Assembly (NCBI GenBank): GCA_018665505.1
Contig: JABJCS010000402.1
Location: forward strand, 1-7,809
Length of the DNA: 7,809 nt
Direction of reading: 5' to 3'
DNA from: Alphaproteobacteria bacterium
Lineage (GTDB): Bacteria; Pseudomonadota; Alphaproteobacteria; UBA8366
In this document: positions 6,333-7,809 of the stretch, one piece after another
Layout of the letters: the number at the start of each line of letters is the position of its first letter
Numbering within the stretch: position 1 is the stretch's first letter
Program-made: the position numbers and the translations under genes
The notes under the pieces: generated by a model
Database searches by the model: none
The model's input: the letters and a program-made list of their open reading frames with translations, nothing else
Told to the model about the DNA's origin: nothing

Positions 6333-6355
6333 AAGCGAACGGGAGGAAATGTTCT

Positions 6356-7279
6356 ATGACGATTGAAATCAAACCGCTCACGATTCATACCGGCGCGGAA
6401 ATCTCCGGTGTCGATCTAAATCAACCCATCTCCGACAGCGATGCTACAGATATCTGGGATGCCTTTCTGAAATGGAAGGTCGTATTCTTCCGCGATCAAC
6501 CGATGAGTCATGCGGATCAAGTCGCGTTCGGGCGCCGGTTCGGCGAATTGACCATCGGTCACGCGGTCTTCGGACATGTCGACGGCTATCCGGAAATATA
6601 CTCCATCGCCAAGGACCGTTGGGACAATCGGTATAAACCGGCTCCGAAAAACATCCGTCCCTGGACAGGGTTTCACGCCGACATCACGGCGGCGGTCAAT
6701 CCACCTGCGGTTTCCATTCTGCGCGGCGTCACCATTCCACCCTATGGCGGCGACACGTTATGGGCCAACTTGGTCGTCGCCTATGACAGTCTGTCGGAGC
6801 CGATCCGTAACTTCGTCGACGGATTGCGGGGCCTGCATAAATTCCAACCCCCAGGGGAAATCGACGTCACGGAAGAATACAAAGCGATGCAAGAACGTCG
6901 TCGCCTGACGACAGAGCATCCAATGGTCCGGGTGCATCCGGAAACCGGAGAGCGCGTTCTCTATATCAGCCCCAGTTTCTTGAAATCGATTGTCGGCATG
7001 GAGCCGCGCGAAAGCGAACTGATCCTGGAGATGCTCTGGGAGCACTCGGTTCGCCCCGAGTTTACCCTTCGTTATAAGTGGGAGCCGAATGACCTCGCGA
7101 TGTGGGATAATCGCGCGGTCGTCCACTGCGCGCCCCGGGACATTTACGAGACCGATTTCGACCGCCAGCTCTATCGCATCACCATGTTGGGCGATATCCC
7201 GGTGGGTGTAGACGGACGACAATCGGTTTCAATTTCGGGCGAGCCCATCACACCTATCACCGCTGCCGCGGCAGAATAA
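6356..7279 (+). CDS. TauD/TfdA-family Fe(II)/2-oxoglutarate dioxygenase
   Basis: 307-residue non-haem iron dioxygenase that would use O2 and 2-oxoglutarate to hydroxylate a small substrate. The iron triad is His107 and Asp109 (FHADIT) plus His257 (VVHCAP, after MWDNRA). Arg270 and Arg274 (RQLYR) match the two C-terminal arginines of TauD, which hold 2-oxoglutarate and the substrate's acidic group. Other family marks are GVDLNQPIS near the N-terminus, VVFFRDQPMS, and PPYGGDTLWANL. Length is slightly above TauD itself. GGGAGGAA (6341-6348) lies seven bases before ATG 6356, and the gene starts 23 bases after the selenoprotein stop, so they probably share an mRNA. Members act on taurine, aryloxyacetates, alkyl sulfates and other compounds; the substrate here cannot be named. 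Confidence 0.93.
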   Translation: MTIEIKPLTIHTGAEISGVDLNQPISDSDATDIWDAFLKWKVVFFRDQPMSHADQVAFGRRFGELTIGHAVFGHVDGYPEIYSIAKDRWDNRYKPAPKNIRPWTGFHADITAAVNPPAVSILRGVTIPPYGGDTLWANLVVAYDSLSEPIRNFVDGLRGLHKFQPPGEIDVTEEYKAMQERRRLTTEHPMVRVHPETGERVLYISPSFLKSIVGMEPRESELILEMLWEHSVRPEFTLRYKWEPNDLAMWDNRAVVHCAPRDIYETDFDRQLYRITMLGDIPVGVDGRQSVSISGEPITPITAAAAE

Positions 7280-7292
7280 ACAAAGGCAACAC

Positions 7293-7676
7293 ATGACAAC
7301 GCAACGCCCGAACCTGTTCTTTCATCAAATCGACGCGGAAGGCGGGTTCGAGCCGCGCGGAGATGGCGCACCCGGAATCTCCGTCAAAATTCTATCCAAC
7401 AGTTTGGATACGGATAAGGAGACCGGTAGCCGCACGAGATTGGTCCGCCTTGCCCCCGGTACTGAAACACCGGAAGCGCACGCCCATCCTTATTGGGAAG
7501 AAATTTACATGCTGGAGGGTGAGATGATCACGCACGAAGGCACCGATGGCGAGAAAACCGTCGGCCCGAACTGCTATGCCGCCCGCAAACCCGGCGTCAT
7601 GCACGGCCCCGTACGCAGCGAGACCGGTTGCCTGACGATCGACTTCTGCTCGTACGATAACGAGGACGCGGAATGA
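7293..7676 (+). CDS. Small cupin-domain protein
   Basis: 127-residue single-domain cupin. Metal-binding motif 1 is visible as HAHPYWEEIYMLEGE (two histidines and a glutamate), and motif 2 includes PGVMHGPVRSE with the third histidine. The overall pattern resembles ChrR-like or cupin_2 proteins, which may be metal-dependent dioxygenases, isomerases or sensors. AAAGG at 7282-7286 lies six bases before ATG 7293, and the gap to the dioxygenase stop is only 13 bases. Its stop overlaps the next start as ATGA (7673-7676), indicating translational coupling. It may act on the product of the adjacent dioxygenase, but that is inference from position only. Confidence 0.85.
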   Translation: MTTQRPNLFFHQIDAEGGFEPRGDGAPGISVKILSNSLDTDKETGSRTRLVRLAPGTETPEAHAHPYWEEIYMLEGEMITHEGTDGEKTVGPNCYAARKPGVMHGPVRSETGCLTIDFCSYDNEDAE

Positions 7677-7809
7677 ACGACATCTCACCACCGAACATGG
7701 TTTCCACGATCGCGGAACTCGAAGCCATATACGGCGAGCCCATGGCGCAATCTCTAGTCAAAGAGATCGATTACATCTCGGGTCATTACCGCGCCTTCAT
7801 CGAGAAGTC
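7673..7809 (+). CDS. Probable PPOX/FMN split-barrel family protein, N-terminal part only
   Basis: The frame opens at ATG 7673, overlapping the cupin stop by four bases, and stays open to the window end, giving 45 complete codons. The visible N-terminus has STIAELEAIYGEP, then VKEIDYISGHYRAFIEK. This leader is like that of the pyridoxamine-phosphate-oxidase-like (PPOX class) FMN proteins of about 200 residues, where a barrel beginning FVVLAT would follow. The FMN-binding core is beyond the window, so the assignment rests on the leader alone. Coupling to the cupin suggests a shared role in oxidation of a small molecule. Confidence 0.65.
   Translation, partial: MNDISPPNMVSTIAELEAIYGEPMAQSLVKEIDYISGHYRAFIEK

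Overview
The window is a stretch of about 7.8 kb of moderately GC-rich, densely coding bacterial DNA. It looks alphaproteobacterial: the genes are acyl-CoA metabolism types common there, starts have clear Shine-Dalgarno sites, and the one sizeable non-coding gap holds a degenerate palindromic pair of the 'GTCATTCC..GCGGGAATCCAG' kind common in Rhodospirillales-like genomes. The taxonomic call is an inference, not a measurement.

Left part (1-2553, plus strand): the 3' end of a zinc-ribbon/OB-fold (DUF35) protein, a REP-like inverted pair, an SCP2/SCP-x-type thiolase, a strong intrinsic terminator, and an enoyl-CoA hydratase. These are CoA-thioester enzymes; the OB-fold protein and the thiolase are a known partner pair. 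Middle: an extended-SDR NAD-dependent epimerase/dehydratase on the minus strand. Its stop codon overlaps that of the hydratase, and it is divergent from the next plus-strand genes.

Right part (3631-7809, plus strand, tightly spaced): a carboxyltransferase (beta) subunit of a biotin-dependent acyl-CoA carboxylase, a MaoC-like hydratase, a DsbA/FrnE-type thiol oxidoreductase, a TauD/TfdA 2-oxoglutarate dioxygenase, a small cupin, and the beginning of a probable PPOX/FMN split-barrel protein that runs off the right edge.

The main discovery is in the DsbA/FrnE gene at 5697-6332. Its reading frame is interrupted by one TGA (5742-5744), exactly where the first cysteine of the CPWC active site should be. 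The frame is otherwise intact from a good ribosome site to the stop. Eleven bases after the TGA lies a 9-bp hairpin with a G-containing five-base loop (5756-5778), which fits a bacterial SECIS element. The gene is therefore best read as a selenoprotein with a Sec-Pro-Trp-Cys active site. A gene caller that treats TGA as stop would miss the catalytic N-terminus and start at an internal TTG. No selenocysteine machinery (selA, selB, selC, selD) lies in this window.
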